NCBI GenBank assembly: GCA_900771325.1
Contig: CAAGNN010000012.1
Span: forward strand, 1-20,759
Reading direction: 5' to 3'
Length of the DNA: 20,759 bases
From: Kiritimatiellia bacterium
GTDB taxonomy: Bacteria > Verrucomicrobiota > Kiritimatiellia > RFP12 > DVOR01
In this document: in pieces, positions 20,209 to 20,759 of the stretch
Layout of the letters: the number at the start of each line of letters is the position of its first letter
How positions within the stretch are numbered: the first letter of the stretch is position 1
Made by a program: the position numbers and the translations under genes
The notes under the pieces: model-generated
Told to the model about the DNA's origin: nothing
The model's database searches: none
What the model saw: only the letters and a program-made list of their open reading frames with translations

Positions 20209-20759
20209 ATGAAACAGCGCCTCGACCAAGCCTTGGTGCAGCGCGGCCTCGTGGAGTCGCGCGAGCTCGCCCAGCGCCTCATCCTCGCCGGTGAAGTCTT
20301 CATCAACGGCCAGAAGGCCCAGAAGGCCAGCCAGTCCGTCCCCGACGACGCCGACCTCGCCCTCGCCGCCAAGCCCCGCTTCGTCTCGCGCGGCGGCGAG
20401 AAGCTTGAAGGTGCCTTCGCCTGCTTCCCGCTCGACGTCACCGGCCGCTGCTGCCTCGACGTGGGCGCCTCCACCGGCGGCTTCACCGACTGCCTCCTCC
20501 AACACGGCGCCCGCCGCGTCCTCTCCCTCGACGTCGGCACCAACCAGCTCCACTACCGCCTGCGCACCGACCCGCGCGTTTGGAGCAAGGAACAGTTCAA
20601 CTGCCGCTATCTCACCCCCGCCGACCTCCCCGAGCAGCCCACCTTCGCCGTCACCGACGTCTCCTTCATCTCCCTCAAGCTCATCCTGCCGCCGATGGCC
20701 GCCTGCCTCGCCCCCGGCAGCCAGATGATCTCCCTCATCAAGCCCCAGTTCGAGGCCGG
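20209..20759 (+). CDS. tlyA: TlyA-family rRNA 2'-O-methyltransferase, N-terminal 183 codons
   Basis: Probable S-adenosylmethionine-dependent methyltransferase acting on rRNA (the family is also named hemolysin A). An S4 RNA-binding domain occupies residues about 1-60 (RLDQALVQRGLVESRELAQ), followed by the linker FVSRGGEKLEGA with Lys65. The Rossmann methyltransferase begins with CLDVGASTGGFTDCLL (SAM motif I, about residues 82-97), then SLDVGTNQLHYRL, TDVSFISLKLILP with Asp150, and LIKPQFEA with Lys178. The K-D-K set expected of the family is present. The gene runs off the right edge; about one third of a typical 240-280-residue protein is missing. Its ATG is one base after the sppA stop, indicating coupled expression. 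Confidence 0.93.
   Translation, partial: MKQRLDQALVQRGLVESRELAQRLILAGEVFINGQKAQKASQSVPDDADLALAAKPRFVSRGGEKLEGAFACFPLDVTGRCCLDVGASTGGFTDCLLQHGARRVLSLDVGTNQLHYRLRTDPRVWSKEQFNCRYLTPADLPEQPTFAVTDVSFISLKLILPPMAACLAPGSQMISLIKPQFEA

Overview
This is a high-GC bacterial window whose genes sit close together and often overlap. It holds ten protein-coding genes, two of them cut by the window edges. The lineage cannot be fixed from sequence alone. A type III glutamine synthetase, a purF-carA-pyrG-carB cluster ending in a Bacteroidetes-like PurF tail, and a family of REP-type transposase with an extra C-terminal domain would fit an uncultured PVC/FCB-type bacterium; that assignment is inference and low confidence.

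Layout. Positions 1-3484 (minus strand) hold the N-terminal 1161 codons of glutamate synthase large subunit (gltB). Next, on the same strand, is a REP-associated tyrosine (Y1/HUH) transposase (3557-4513). A 558-base divergent intergenic region follows, then type III glutamine synthetase (glnN, 5072-7135). After a 210-base region packed with eight small hairpins comes a tight operon purF-carA-pyrG-carB (7346-15224) closed by a strong terminator. A 440-base repeat-rich gap leads to pta (15665-16675), dprA (16842-17981), era (18177-19103), sppA (19107-20207) and the start of tlyA (20209 to the edge).

Functional logic. From 1 to 15224 every gene except the transposase makes or spends glutamine amide nitrogen: GSIII makes glutamine, and GltB, PurF, CarA/CarB and PyrG consume it. 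gltB and glnN each carry a textbook -24/-12 sigma-54 promoter (TTGGCACG-N4-TTGCAA), so both core ammonia-assimilation genes are probably under the same nitrogen control. The second half of the window holds acetate metabolism (pta), DNA processing (dprA) and ribosome/envelope housekeeping (era, sppA, tlyA).

The unusual part is the non-coding DNA. I see: (1) a family of small inverted elements with 7-bp tandem termini, three copies, one inserted in frame in carB at the junction between its two halves; (2) two loci with 22-bp-period GC-rich tandem arrays, one directly upstream of the glnN sigma-54 promoter; (3) an eight-hairpin array between glnN and purF; (4) REP-like palindromes, including a perfect 25-bp inverted pair next to the transposase and a 70-bp branched palindrome upstream of pta; (5) a 10-bp-period repeat upstream of pta; and (6) an era gene, and probably the transposase gene, whose -10 box lies only 6-7 bases before the start codon, implying leaderless mRNA.
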